A stretch of 64,000 nt of DNA from Desulfofundulus kuznetsovii DSM 6115 (GTDB lineage: Bacteria; Bacillota; Desulfotomaculia; Desulfotomaculales; Desulfovirgulaceae): contig NC_015573.1 in NCBI RefSeq assembly GCF_000214705.1, forward strand, positions 74,501-138,500. The letters run 5' to 3'. Both the position numbers and the translations under genes were made by a program. Shown one piece after another: positions 25,401 to 33,581 of this stretch (position 1 is its first letter; each line of letters begins with the position of its first letter). The notes below the pieces were generated by a model. It searched no databases, had not been told where the DNA came from, and saw nothing but the letters and a program-made list of their open reading frames with translations.

Positions 25401-26383
25401 AGATCCGCCCGGAAGAACTTTACGAAATCTACATGCGCACAGCCCGGTCTGGCGACGGGTGGGCCGCCCCGGTGGACCTGCCGGCCATATGGGAGGCCCT
25501 GAGCGGATCGCAGTACCTGCGGAGCCTGGGATGTACCGTATTCCTGGAGCCCTGGCCGCATCTTGCGCTTTCCGGTATAGACGGCGTGCCGGATGGCTCA
25601 GTCCTCACCGTTTCCCGGGAGCTTTACGAGGAAGGCCTGGCCGGCGGTGGAGTGCGCGTTCATTTTGCCTCGTACGGCGATCCCTTCTTCGATGCTGTCC
25701 TGGAACAGTTCGGCAGGTTCGGGCTGCCCGGGTGCGTGCGGCGGGTAGCCGTTAAAGTTCCCGGCATGAATGATGTGGAGATGGTGGGTTACGCGGCGGC
25801 CTGCCGCGGGGCCGGTGGCGTGCGCGAGGTCCGGCTCATCCGGGGATGGAGCGACCTGGAGGGTCTTTGCCTGGCGGAGGAGGAATCCCTGACAGAAGCG
25901 GAGGTCGCACCGCTGCGGGAAAAACTGGAGCTGCTGGCCCGGGAAGAGTTCGCACCCTGCCTGGCGGCGGAGCGGATCGAACGGGAGAACATCCGCGCCG
26001 CCCGGGCGCAGGAGATGTTCAATTTCCTGGTGATCCGTGACCTTCTTGAGACCAGGGCGCGGCCTGCCGGGGAAGGGGCGCTTTTCTGGCCCGTCCTGCG
26101 CGAAGTTGCTTCCCTGATCGAGGAGCGGGAACAAATTCTTGCCGGCGGCCTGCCGGCGGAGGCCCTCAGGGCGGTGGTCGGGGAGCTGCTTTTCGACTGC
26201 CAGGTGCCCGGCGCCGGCGGCAAAGCTAATGTTCTGGTGCCGCGCGTCCTGGCCCGGGCGGCTGTCGACGCCGCCAGCCGCCTGGCGGACAGTATGAAGG
26301 TGCGCAAAAGCGAGCTCCGCGTTGATACGGTGCTGGCGCGCCTTAAGCGCGAAGCAGAGGCCAGATGGCGGCAAATACGTTAA
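22472..26383 (+). CDS. PLD-SNF2 helicase fusion of the defence operon
   Basis: 1303 residues. The N-terminal 200 residues are a phospholipase-D-like nuclease domain with a single HxK motif (VHEKWFVLHDEFGNRLYGAG, His165 and Lys167). An SNF2/superfamily 2 helicase follows: Walker A DEVGLGKT at 326-333, DEAH box at 436-439, LATATP motif III, and a C-terminal lobe with TDAAAEGLNLQ and QRIGRIDRIGQ. The last 350 residues are unassigned. In DISARM the PLD protein and the SNF2 helicase are separate genes. Here they are joined. A half-PLD unit would be expected to dimerise. It likely tracks and cleaves unmodified DNA (inference). Confidence 0.9.
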   Translation: MESTGISSEGKGLRSRRWLLSYKTSSTLIDGRPVDMLHDFYIPALRLAVRYDRVAGYFRSSSLAAASMGFSAFTGRRGKMRLIVGADLEPEDVKAILAGDRERLAARLNGELDRPASWPEGVQNGVTLLAWMVAHGYLEVRVAFRVHKETGEPLPFDAVDDGYVHEKWFVLHDEFGNRLYGAGTLNESKTALILNAENIDIHCDWWGETDRRRVDEAVEAFENLWQGRVPHLPVMTLPEAVKRRLVRIAGEIDRPVEIDGTSAASGAVEPPPAMERLRFAVLRDAPKMPGGRFVGIKTAPVEPWPHQAVVVRRLVETWPHSYLLCDEVGLGKTIEAGLAFRSLYLSGLVKRILIAAPAGLTRQWQRQMASRVLLSFGRARTSPELSHEYIFPFAENRAAASIYEPDLVIVSTGLLARRERAAALVNAETFDIALVDEAHALRRRNPQGGSREHPDYGHLYLTVRDSLRVRARSLWLATATPMQIDPVEVCDLLALTNRAGAFQFDPALTLQYYEILGRLVRGQEASVQEWEFLRRSVRAVKMQDPVLWDFLEKSVIDGRIRTAVRQWLEYGRVPRGRDRELMYRLIFSASPLSRVMLRHTRRLLEIYRDNGQLQQNLPRRHILPVPRIVFTPLERRIYDRLEEYCAGLAGQLSGRKDQQTRQMVSFLLSFLRLRFASSLYALRETLRRRLRKVEATLKNQLVEEAGEPEPEFFPLAHPVFEDEIEDDLPLASESLLKNRTPADLEWERDRLKTMLEEMADITGLPSKMKVLLDTLNRRRDRQTGRIRQTVVFTRFYDTLRDIVTRLRRADPQMLVGTYAGREAGYFDPGTGKMIPVDHEEVKERFLRGEIDVLVCTDAAAEGLNLQTADLLVNYDLGWNPMKVEQRIGRIDRIGQKHEDIHVLNLCYSGSAEEEVYIRLLSRLARANMVVGTQQISLLPVGPEDFQELAEGKLTSEGLWARARERIEVQRRRVESMEIRPEELYEIYMRTARSGDGWAAPVDLPAIWEALSGSQYLRSLGCTVFLEPWPHLALSGIDGVPDGSVLTVSRELYEEGLAGGGVRVHFASYGDPFFDAVLEQFGRFGLPGCVRRVAVKVPGMNDVEMVGYAAACRGAGGVREVRLIRGWSDLEGLCLAEEESLTEAEVAPLREKLELLAREEFAPCLAAERIERENIRAARAQEMFNFLVIRDLLETRARPAGEGALFWPVLREVASLIEEREQILAGGLPAEALRAVVGELLFDCQVPGAGGKANVLVPRVLARAAVDAASRLADSMKVRKSELRVDTVLARLKREAEARWRQIR

Positions 26384-26457
26384 ATAATCCTTTAACTTTT
26401 GACAATGGGTTAACAGCACCCGCCCAGGACTCACCGGCAATGACGCTCTTTCTAACT

Positions 26458-26509
26458 CATATTTAGGTGAGTGCTGGGCCGCATCCAACCGGGTTTACTG
26501 AATATTTAC
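26458..26509 (+). repeat. 52-bp dispersed repeat, copy 2
   Basis: Begins CATATTTAGGTGAGTGCTGG and ends TACTGAATATTTAC. It matches 12519-12570 in inverted orientation with only two differences. It lies 75 bases after the helicase stop codon, and the 52 bases do not fold on themselves. Confidence 0.85.
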
Positions 26510-26597
26510 AATTACCCGGCTTTTTTTGTTATAGATGATTAATTTTTTTAATGCGGCGTAAAACAATTGTAAATGGTTATCAAGCGGGGTGTCTTAA

Positions 26598-27449
26598 ATG
26601 GCAGTAAATGGACTCTTGCCAAAAGATACCGGGGGGCCTTTCCTGCTCATCGGGGGGGCGGAGGATAAGGACGGAGAGTGCCTTATCCTACGCGAGTTTG
26701 TCCGCCTGGCCGGGGGAGAACGGGCAAGCATTGTGGTGATTACCACGGCCACCCGTCTGCCCGGGGAGGTGGGTGAGGCCTACCGCCGGGTATTCCTGCG
26801 GCTGGGGGCAGGGGAAGTTTCCCCGGTCCACCTGGACAGCCGGGAAAAGGCCGGGGACCTGCGCCATGCCGCCATTTTGCAGCGGGCCACGGGCATTTTT
26901 TTTACCGGGGGCGACCAGTTGCGGATTACCAGGATCCTGGGGAAGACCCTCTTTGAACATGCTTTGGAGGTCGCCAGCCTTGGGGGAGTGGTGATCGGCG
27001 GTACCAGTGCCGGTGCGGCGGCCATGGGCGAGATCATGATCACGGGCGGCAGGGGAGGACGTTCTCCCGGAAAGAATACGGTGAAAATGGCCCCCGGCCT
27101 GGGGCTTATCAGCGGCGTGGTGATTGACCAGCATTTCGCCCAGCGGGGGCGCATCGGCCGGCTTCTTGCCGCCGTGGCCCATAATCCCCATGTTCTGGGT
27201 ATCGGTATTGATGAAGATACGGCCATCGTAGTTTCGCCGGACGGTCGTTTTAATGTGCTGGGTTCCGGCACGGTGACGGTGGTGGACGGGCGGACCATCA
27301 CGCATACCAACGCTTCCGATTTACACCCCCAGCCCATGCTGGCCCTCACCGGGGTAACCCTGCACGTTCTGCCGCAGGGTTACGGCTATGATTTTAAAGC
27401 CGGAAAACCTTACTCCCCCGGCAGCAGAATGGCTTGTGACCTGTTTTAA
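26598..27449 (+). CDS. cphB: Cyanophycinase (S51-type serine exopeptidase)
   Basis: 283 residues with the family blocks FLLIGGAEDKDG, VVITTATR, GIFFTGGDQLRITR and the nucleophile elbow GGTSAGAAAMG (Ser137), followed by GLISGVVIDQHFAQRGRIGRL. The enzyme releases beta-Asp-Arg dipeptides from cyanophycin in the cytoplasm. No cyanophycin synthetase is in the window, so it may serve stored polymer made by a distant gene or scavenging. It overlaps the convergent HepT-like gene by 4 bases. Confidence 0.9.
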   Translation: MAVNGLLPKDTGGPFLLIGGAEDKDGECLILREFVRLAGGERASIVVITTATRLPGEVGEAYRRVFLRLGAGEVSPVHLDSREKAGDLRHAAILQRATGIFFTGGDQLRITRILGKTLFEHALEVASLGGVVIGGTSAGAAAMGEIMITGGRGGRSPGKNTVKMAPGLGLISGVVIDQHFAQRGRIGRLLAAVAHNPHVLGIGIDEDTAIVVSPDGRFNVLGSGTVTVVDGRTITHTNASDLHPQPMLALTGVTLHVLPQGYGYDFKAGKPYSPGSRMACDLF

Positions 27450-27955
27450 TCCAGTTCGCCGGCAAGGCGCACCAGGAAGGACCGGAAGGCGGCAACTTCC
27501 CGGGTGAACTGCTGGTATACGGAGTCCAGGTTCTGCAGGAGAGGCCGTATGCGTTTCCAGTCGAGCAGGTAGCCGTAGACGTTTCTAAAGACGTGGCGGA
27601 AACGGAGGTACTCGTCCAGTTTCCAGCGCAATTCTTCGGAAATAACCGCTGGACGGAGCCCGGGAATGGGGATGGACATTTTCACCAGCAATTCTTTATG
27701 CCAGGTTGTTCCCTCCGGCAGGGTGCCGTTAACATCTCCGGCAATAGCCTCGAAAACGTCCTCGACAGCCGTATAAAAATCATGGAGCAGGCTGCCGAGC
27801 CCGCGCAGTTCGAACGGGGTGGGAATGATCGTACTGAATTCCCGCTCTTTTGCTTCTGCTTCTTCGACAGTTAGCCGCAGGGCTTTCATAATGTGGTCCA
27901 GCTGACCCACCAGGGAGAGAAGGTCTTCTTTAGTTCTGGCCCGCATGAGATCCAC
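27446..27955 (-). CDS. HepT-like ribonuclease toxin
   Basis: 169 residues, all helical. The conserved block EYLRFRHVFRNVYGYLLDW carries the RHxFRxxY pattern of the larger HepT-like toxins. The canonical HepT motif is RNxxxHxY. The family forms HEPN-fold RNase dimers. The gene overlaps the MNT antitoxin gene by 26 bases, on the same strand, the usual toxin-antitoxin arrangement. Confidence 0.78.
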   Translation of the reverse strand: MDLMRARTKEDLLSLVGQLDHIMKALRLTVEEAEAKEREFSTIIPTPFELRGLGSLLHDFYTAVEDVFEAIAGDVNGTLPEGTTWHKELLVKMSIPIPGLRPAVISEELRWKLDEYLRFRHVFRNVYGYLLDWKRIRPLLQNLDSVYQQFTREVAAFRSFLVRLAGELD

Positions 27956-28355
27956 CCGTTTCTTTTTCGCAAAATAGCGGTTCTAATTGTTTTCCCCCAA
28001 GCAGCTTTCCTTCCTTTCTGATGGTTGCCGCCAGCCAGGGAGGGCAGGCATCCAGATCAACTAAATCAACGGCAAATTCGGTGGCGGCATTGAGCCGCGC
28101 CATAATCCGGAAGAATTCCTGCGCTGGCAGACCGGCGGCGGCAAGATCGATGTCGGAGTTCCTGTGGAAACTGCCTGACCGGATCAGCGAGCCAAAAAGC
28201 CAGACCTCTTTGGCTCCGTAATCCTGAACAAGCATTTCAGCCAATTTTCCGGCTGTTTCCCTGGCCTGTCGCAGTTTCTTTCTCCGCTTCCTTTCCTCGT
28301 CTCTTTGCCTTTTGCGCCAGGCTTTTGCGTATTGTTGAAAAACCTCTTCGTCCAT
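27930..28355 (-). CDS. MNT-type nucleotidyltransferase antitoxin
   Basis: 141 residues. After a very basic N-terminal coiled helix (KRQRDEERKRRKKLRQARE) comes the minimal nucleotidyltransferase core: VWLFGSLIRSGSFHRNSDIDL (GSxxR...DxD) and VDLVDLD. Antitoxins of this class AMPylate their HepT partner on a tyrosine. The ATG at 28355 has GGGGGA 8 bases upstream. The ATG 6 codons earlier has no ribosome site. Confidence 0.82.
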   Translation of the reverse strand: MDEEVFQQYAKAWRKRQRDEERKRRKKLRQARETAGKLAEMLVQDYGAKEVWLFGSLIRSGSFHRNSDIDLAAAGLPAQEFFRIMARLNAATEFAVDLVDLDACPPWLAATIRKEGKLLGGKQLEPLFCEKETGGSHAGQN

Positions 28356-28373
28356 CAGGTTGTCCCCCAACAT

Positions 28374-28767
28374 AAAAATATTTGAGGACCTGGTTATTTC
28401 TTCTAAAATTATAACACAGGCTCAAGGAGAATTTCACTTGTCTTGTGTATTTTCTTCCCTCAAAAGGGCTACCAGCTCCTGCAAATAAATCCCCGGGTGT
28501 ACCGGCTGCGAAATCCACTTTCCCTTTCCAGTCTTCATTCAGGAAGTGCTTATCCAAGCTTTGTAGATTTTCAAATTGATTCGGGAAATAGTGGGGCATT
28601 TCAATATACGAAGCAGTTTAGTGCGGCGTAAAACAACTGGAATAAATGTCCAAATATTGGGTAATTCTTTGCCTGGCCTCGCGGAGGGCCGAATTGTGAG
28701 GAAGACGTAACCCGGCACTCAGAAGTCTGAGTGCCGGGTGGTTTACTTTTGCGCTTGCTCTGGTTTG
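28374..28767. other. Intergenic region with possible gene remnant
   Basis: No convincing gene. On the minus strand 28434-28538 encodes a 34-residue frame ending QPVHPGIYLQELVALLREEN, which looks like the C-terminus of a real protein but lacks a ribosome site and any upstream part. It may be a remnant. At 28622-28639 there is an 18-base element TGCGGCGTAAAACAAC that matches 26552-26569 in the same orientation. A strong hairpin lies at the right end. Confidence 0.4.
28711..28738. terminator. Strong hairpin, probable terminator of the RND operon
   Basis: CCCGGCACTCAG and CTGAGTGCCGGG form a perfect 12-bp stem with an AAGT loop. The flanking T tracts are short, on the right TGGTTTACTTTT. It lies 30 bases beyond the stop codon of the minus-strand PII-like gene. 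Confidence 0.6.
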
Positions 28768-29061
28768 CTAAATAACCGTTAAAACCGGCAGCACAAAGAC
28801 CTTAAAACCCTTACCGTCAAGCCGTGAGGAAAATTTTTTAAGCTCCGCCAGGATCCTTTCTTGATCGTCATCGCCGACTACCGCCGCTACGGCACAGTTG
28901 AACCCCGGCCATACCGGATCGTCCAGCCTGGGCTCACTGTTTTTCCCTTTGCCCAGTACCCTGTCCCATTTGGTAAAGCCCGTAACCCCCAGCGAATTGA
29001 GCATCCCCATTACGTCCTCGTCAAAATCCACATCATAGGTAATAAAAAGCAGCTTCATCAC
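28768..29061 (-). CDS. PII-like RND-transporter-associated protein (PG0541 type)
   Basis: 97 residues beginning MKLLFITYDVDFDEDVMGML, with GFTKWDRVLGKGKNSEPRLD in the middle and a final beta strand VFVLPVLTVI. This is the pattern of the small ferredoxin-like/PII-like proteins encoded next to RND pumps. Their role is thought to be regulatory, but it is not established. It is the last gene of the minus-strand efflux operon, 57 bases after the pump gene. Confidence 0.72.
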   Translation of the reverse strand: MMKLLFITYDVDFDEDVMGMLNSLGVTGFTKWDRVLGKGKNSEPRLDDPVWPGFNCAVAAVVGDDDQERILAELKKFSSRLDGKGFKVFVLPVLTVI

Positions 29062-29118
29062 CGCACCCCTTTAGAAAACAGAACTTGGCAAAAACCGCAG
29101 ATCCTCATGTGCAGGTCA

Positions 29119-32100
29119 TCAGGAGAACTTTACGCTTACCTTTTGAATGCCGGACGCCTTGCGGAGTTTTCTCTCCTCAAACAGGCAGTAAACCGTCGGG
29201 ATCAGCACCAGGGTGACCAGGGTGGACACGGCCAGCCCTCCCATCATGGTGATTCCCAGCGGGTTCCATAATTCCGCCCCTACCCCCCGGGAAATGGCCA
29301 GCGGCAGCATGCCGAAAAACATGGCGGCGGTAGTCATCAGGATTGGCCTTAACCTGTTGCGCCCGGCATTGGTTATTGCTTCCCGTAAAGGCTGGCCCCT
29401 GCTTTGCAACAGGTGGGTATAGTCGACCAAAATAATGGCGTTTTTAACTACAATCCCGGTTAACATGATGATGCCCATGAAAGAAACCAGGCTTAAGGTC
29501 GTCCCGGTCAAATAAAAGGCGTAAAATACCCCCGTTAAAGCAAAGGGCACAGAAAACATCACGATCAGGGGATCCCGGAAATTGCCGTACAACGAGGCCA
29601 TAACCATGTAAACAAGAACAATTCCCAGGACCAGCAACAGGCTGAGGTCCTTAAAGGCTTTTTGCTGCTCTTCAACTTCTCCGCCGAAGCTGACTGAAAC
29701 CCCCGGCGGTATATCCATATTTTTAAGAGCATCTCTGATGTCGCTGGTGATTTCCCCCAGAGAACGGCCGTACCTGTCTGCCTCTACCTTGACGATCCGC
29801 TGGCGGTTTTTCCTTTCAATTTCTACAGGTCCCTCACCACTTTTTATTTCGGCGATATTTTTCAATTTAATCATCCTGCCGTCGGGAGTAAAAATCGACA
29901 CTTCCGGCAAATTTTCCAGCCTGTTTTTGTCCGCCTCGCTCAGGCGGGTGAAAATATCAAAGCTATCGCCCGCATCGCGGAATTCGGTAGGATTATCGCC
30001 ATAAAAATAGTTACGGACCGCACCTGCGATCGTAGCAATGTTTAGCCCGAAAGAGGCTGCTTTCTGGCGATCTACCTCTATCCAGAGTTCCGGCCGGGGA
30101 TCTTTTTGACTGAGGGAAACATCCACCGTGCCGGGAACTTCCTTAACAATCTTTTTTACCTGTTCTGCCACTTCGAGATTGGTCTTCAGGTCGGGGCCTG
30201 CAACTTCAATAATAATGGGCTTTCCGCCGCCCATCATGAGGGAGGAAATCGGGCTCGTGGCAGTAACCTTCATCCGGCTTATGCCCGGTATTCTTTCCAG
30301 TTGTTCTCTTAATTTGCTGGCGATATCGTGAGTGCTGCGCTCCCGCTTATCTCTGTCCACCAGTTTAAAACCAATCATTCCCACATTGGGTCCTTCATCC
30401 ATGCCCAGGGCCGCGCCAAACCCTTCTTCGCTCTGCCCGTCAAAAGCGTAAGAGTGCCTCAATTCTTCCGGTTTGACTACTTTATTGATGGTTTGCAGCA
30501 TTTTTTCAATAACCCTGTTTGTTTCTTCTATCCTTGTTCCTTCCGGCAGGCGAAATTCAATGTTGACATCCCCGGAATCCATATCCGGTACAAAACTGGT
30601 GCCTATAAAAGGAACCAGGGCGAGGCTGCTGGCGAAAATCGAGACGGCCAGGGTAATTACGGTCTTTTTGTGGGCCAGGGCCCAGGTGAGGACGCGGCCG
30701 TAAGCATCTTCAATAAGAACCAGATATTTCTCTATAGTTGTGTAAAATTTGCTCCCGAGGCTTTCTTTTGCCGCGGATTCTTTATTGCCGGCTCCCAGCC
30801 ATTTTGAGGCCAGCATCGGCGTCATGGAGAGGGCAGTAAAAAGGGAAGCCAGCAGGGTCACGACAATCACAAACCCCAGTTCCTTAAAAAGCGTCCCTGT
30901 AATCCCCCCAACAAACATCAGCGGAACAAAAACCACCACGACCGTCATGGTGGAAGCCGTCACGGCCATGCCCACTTCGCTTGCGCCATAAATGGCGCTG
31001 GTTTTCGGCCGGCCGCCGCGCTCCAGGTGGCGGGTGATATTCTCCAGGATCACAATCCCGTCATCGACCACCAGGCCGCAGGCAATGGCCAGTGACATCA
31101 GCGAAATCAGGTTTATAGTATGACCAAATAAAGAGAGCGGGATGAAGGCAGCCAGCAGGGAAAAGGGAATGGTCAGGGCGATGATGGCAGCCGCCTTAAC
31201 TCTCCTTAAAAAGAGAATGGTTACGATTATTACGAGCAAAATAGCTCTTAATAATTCATCCTGTAAAGTTTTAACAGAACGCAAAATATCTTCGGAACTG
31301 TCCATTACGGTATTGATTTTCACGTCGGTGGGCAGGTTTTTTTCTATTTCTTTAAGTTTATCCTTGACACCCTGAACAACTTTTACGGTATTTTTACCGG
31401 CCTGCTTTTGTAAAATAAGAACGATGGCCTTCTTCCCGTCCGCCCAGCCGTTTACGGTTTGTTCTTTATAGGCGTCTTCCACTTCGGCGACATCCTTAAG
31501 GTAAACAGGCCTGCCGCTAAAATAGCCGACGACCGTATTTTTTATTTCCTCTACGTCCCTGTACCTGGCCGGAATCCGGACAAAGTATTCCTGCGTACCG
31601 GATTTTATACTGCCGGCCGGCAGGTTTAAGTTTTCTGCCGCCAGAACCTGCTTTACTTGTAACAAATTCAGGTGATAACCGTCTATTTTTTGAAGATCGA
31701 AATGAACATTTATTTGCCTCTCCATACCTCCGTACAGTTGAATGGCACCAACTCCCGGAACGCGTTTTAATTCGTCGGCAATCTTTTTCTCGGTCAGATA
31801 ATAAAGCCTCGGCCAGCTGGTATCCCCGGTGACGGTCATTACCAGGATGGGGATGCTGGCGCTGCTGAACTTAAAAATTAACGGTTCTTCTGCATCGTCC
31901 GGCAGTTTCCTTTTGGCCAGATCCAGCTTGTCCCGTATGTCGTTGGTAGCTTCCTCCAGATCCGTGCCCCACTCAAACTTACAGGATACCAGGGAGAGAT
32001 TATCCAGGGACTTGGAGGTGAGCGTATCCAAATTATTTACCATATTGAGCTGATCTTCAATGTGCTCGGTGATTTCCGTTTCCACGTCGGAAGCGCTGGC

Positions 32101-32271
32101 TCCCGGCCAGGCGGTCAGGACACTTACCACCGGCGGTTCGATGTCCGGAAGCAGATCGATGGGGAGCCTGGTTAGAGAAAGTGCTCCCAGAATAATTACG
32201 GCCAGGAAAAGCATTAAAGTGGCCACCGGCTGTTTAACAGAGAACTCAGGAAGCCTCACTGCCCGCAGCAC
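29119..32271 (-). CDS. RND-family efflux pump inner-membrane subunit
   Basis: 1050 residues, full length for AcrB/HAE1-type pumps. TM1 is near the N-terminus (PVATLMLFLAVIILGALSL), followed by LPDIEPPVVSVLT and PGASASDVETEITEHIE. The proton-relay TM4 has LAIACGLVVDDGIVILENI, with the two Asp residues. Two large periplasmic loops follow TM1 and TM7. In Gram-positive spore formers these pumps work with a membrane fusion protein, with no outer-membrane channel in single-membrane species. It overlaps the fusion-protein gene by 26 bases. The substrate is unknown. Confidence 0.93.
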   Translation of the reverse strand: MLRAVRLPEFSVKQPVATLMLFLAVIILGALSLTRLPIDLLPDIEPPVVSVLTAWPGASASDVETEITEHIEDQLNMVNNLDTLTSKSLDNLSLVSCKFEWGTDLEEATNDIRDKLDLAKRKLPDDAEEPLIFKFSSASIPILVMTVTGDTSWPRLYYLTEKKIADELKRVPGVGAIQLYGGMERQINVHFDLQKIDGYHLNLLQVKQVLAAENLNLPAGSIKSGTQEYFVRIPARYRDVEEIKNTVVGYFSGRPVYLKDVAEVEDAYKEQTVNGWADGKKAIVLILQKQAGKNTVKVVQGVKDKLKEIEKNLPTDVKINTVMDSSEDILRSVKTLQDELLRAILLVIIVTILFLRRVKAAAIIALTIPFSLLAAFIPLSLFGHTINLISLMSLAIACGLVVDDGIVILENITRHLERGGRPKTSAIYGASEVGMAVTASTMTVVVVFVPLMFVGGITGTLFKELGFVIVVTLLASLFTALSMTPMLASKWLGAGNKESAAKESLGSKFYTTIEKYLVLIEDAYGRVLTWALAHKKTVITLAVSIFASSLALVPFIGTSFVPDMDSGDVNIEFRLPEGTRIEETNRVIEKMLQTINKVVKPEELRHSYAFDGQSEEGFGAALGMDEGPNVGMIGFKLVDRDKRERSTHDIASKLREQLERIPGISRMKVTATSPISSLMMGGGKPIIIEVAGPDLKTNLEVAEQVKKIVKEVPGTVDVSLSQKDPRPELWIEVDRQKAASFGLNIATIAGAVRNYFYGDNPTEFRDAGDSFDIFTRLSEADKNRLENLPEVSIFTPDGRMIKLKNIAEIKSGEGPVEIERKNRQRIVKVEADRYGRSLGEITSDIRDALKNMDIPPGVSVSFGGEVEEQQKAFKDLSLLLVLGIVLVYMVMASLYGNFRDPLIVMFSVPFALTGVFYAFYLTGTTLSLVSFMGIIMLTGIVVKNAIILVDYTHLLQSRGQPLREAITNAGRNRLRPILMTTAAMFFGMLPLAISRGVGAELWNPLGITMMGGLAVSTLVTLVLIPTVYCLFEERKLRKASGIQKVSVKFS

Positions 32272-33436
32272 CTCTTTCCTCTATAGAAACGCGTGCACCG
32301 TCATAAAGCCGGTTCTGCCCTCTGGTAACGACCAGATCTTTTTCAGTTAAACCATCGGTTATCTCGGTAATATTACCCTGACTGATGCCCGTTTTTACGT
32401 TTTTTAAGATTGCTTTGTTATCTTTAACGATATATACAAAATAGCTTCCCGTTCCCGGCATTTTATTCAGGGATTCGGTGGGAACTGCCAGGGCTTTCCG
32501 TTCGCCTAAATATAATTTAATATGGGCAAACATGCCGGAACGAAGCTTATACTCCTTATTGGGGATATGTATTTCAATCCCGGCTGTCCGGGTAGCCGGG
32601 TCGATGGTCGGGCTGATAACCGAGACAACCCCTTTAAAAACTTTTCCGGGGAAAGCATCTACGGTTATTTCTGCTTCCATTCCCTTTTTGAGATGGGGGA
32701 AGTCTTTTTCTGTTACGCTGCAGATGATTTTCAGCTCATCTTCCCGGGAAATGCGAATCACCGGTTTCGCCGTATCTGTCCGGTTCCCCTGCTCCACGTA
32801 ACGGGCGGCTACAAATCCCGAAATGGGTGCATATATACTGTACTCGCGGTAAAGTACCTGTAGCTGGTTTAAAACTGCTTTCGCCTTCTCAACCTGGGCA
32901 CCCGCGAGTTTCTTTGATTCAACGGCAGCCTTGTACTGGGCATTTATATGATCCAGTTCCTGTTTGGATACAGCATTTGCCTGGTAAAGATTTTCCACAC
33001 GCAGGCGGTCTTTTTCTAACAGTTCCAGATTCGCCTCGCTCTGCCTTAACCCGGCCTCCGCTGCAGCCAGGCCTGCCGTTGCCTCTTCAAGCTGGGCTTT
33101 TATGACATCATCTTCCAAAACAGCTATCAGGTCTCCTTTTTTAACGTAATCGCCGGTTTCTACATATATTTTCTCAATAATCTCCCCCCCAATCTTGGGG
33201 TGAACATCTACCACGGCTGCTGGTTTGATTTCTCCTGTCAGTTCCAGTACCTGTTGCAGGTTCGTTAACCTTGCTTCGGCCACCTGTACGGGTACGGTTT
33301 CCATTTTGTTAACAGTAATCTTTTCCTTTTCGCTTTGCCGAACGTAATTAAAGGCAGCAAACCCAACAAAGAGAAAGATCAAGATAAAAGCAATGATGAT
33401 CCCTGTTTTGCTTTTGAGAGCCACCTTGTCTTCCAA
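32246..33436 (-). CDS. RND membrane fusion (HlyD/AcrA-type) subunit
   Basis: 396 residues. One N-terminal membrane anchor (GIIIAFILIFLFVGFAAF) is followed by a lipoyl half (AAVVDVHPKIGGEIIEKIYV), a helical hairpin (about 110-180) and the second lipoyl half (YSIYAPISGFVAARYVEQGN), then beta-barrel and membrane-proximal domains. The TTG at 33436 lies 7 bases after GCGAAGGAGG. The longer frame from 33481 contains that site and is rejected. It probably stabilises and couples the RND pump. Confidence 0.88.
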   Translation of the reverse strand: MEDKVALKSKTGIIIAFILIFLFVGFAAFNYVRQSEKEKITVNKMETVPVQVAEARLTNLQQVLELTGEIKPAAVVDVHPKIGGEIIEKIYVETGDYVKKGDLIAVLEDDVIKAQLEEATAGLAAAEAGLRQSEANLELLEKDRLRVENLYQANAVSKQELDHINAQYKAAVESKKLAGAQVEKAKAVLNQLQVLYREYSIYAPISGFVAARYVEQGNRTDTAKPVIRISREDELKIICSVTEKDFPHLKKGMEAEITVDAFPGKVFKGVVSVISPTIDPATRTAGIEIHIPNKEYKLRSGMFAHIKLYLGERKALAVPTESLNKMPGTGSYFVYIVKDNKAILKNVKTGISQGNITEITDGLTEKDLVVTRGQNRLYDGARVSIEERGAAGSEAS

Positions 33437-33581
33437 AACGATAACCTCCTTCGCCGCCCGGCGCAAGATCCCCTCCGGCACCTTCGTTTAGGGGAAGCTG
33501 GCCGCCATCCGGTTAAATTCACCGTGGGTGCGGTTCCTCCGGGTTACGCGCCGCTCCCCTTTGGCGCGACCATAAAACTCC

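Noticed and set aside
25598-26488. A 296-residue minus-strand frame opposite the helicase C-terminus
   Set aside because: Shadow frame in very GC-rich DNA. The helicase reading is continuous and conserved.
28237-28599. A 120-residue minus-strand frame covering the MNT gene upstream region
   Set aside because: It overlaps the MNT gene in another frame and changes composition midway. It is likely chance.
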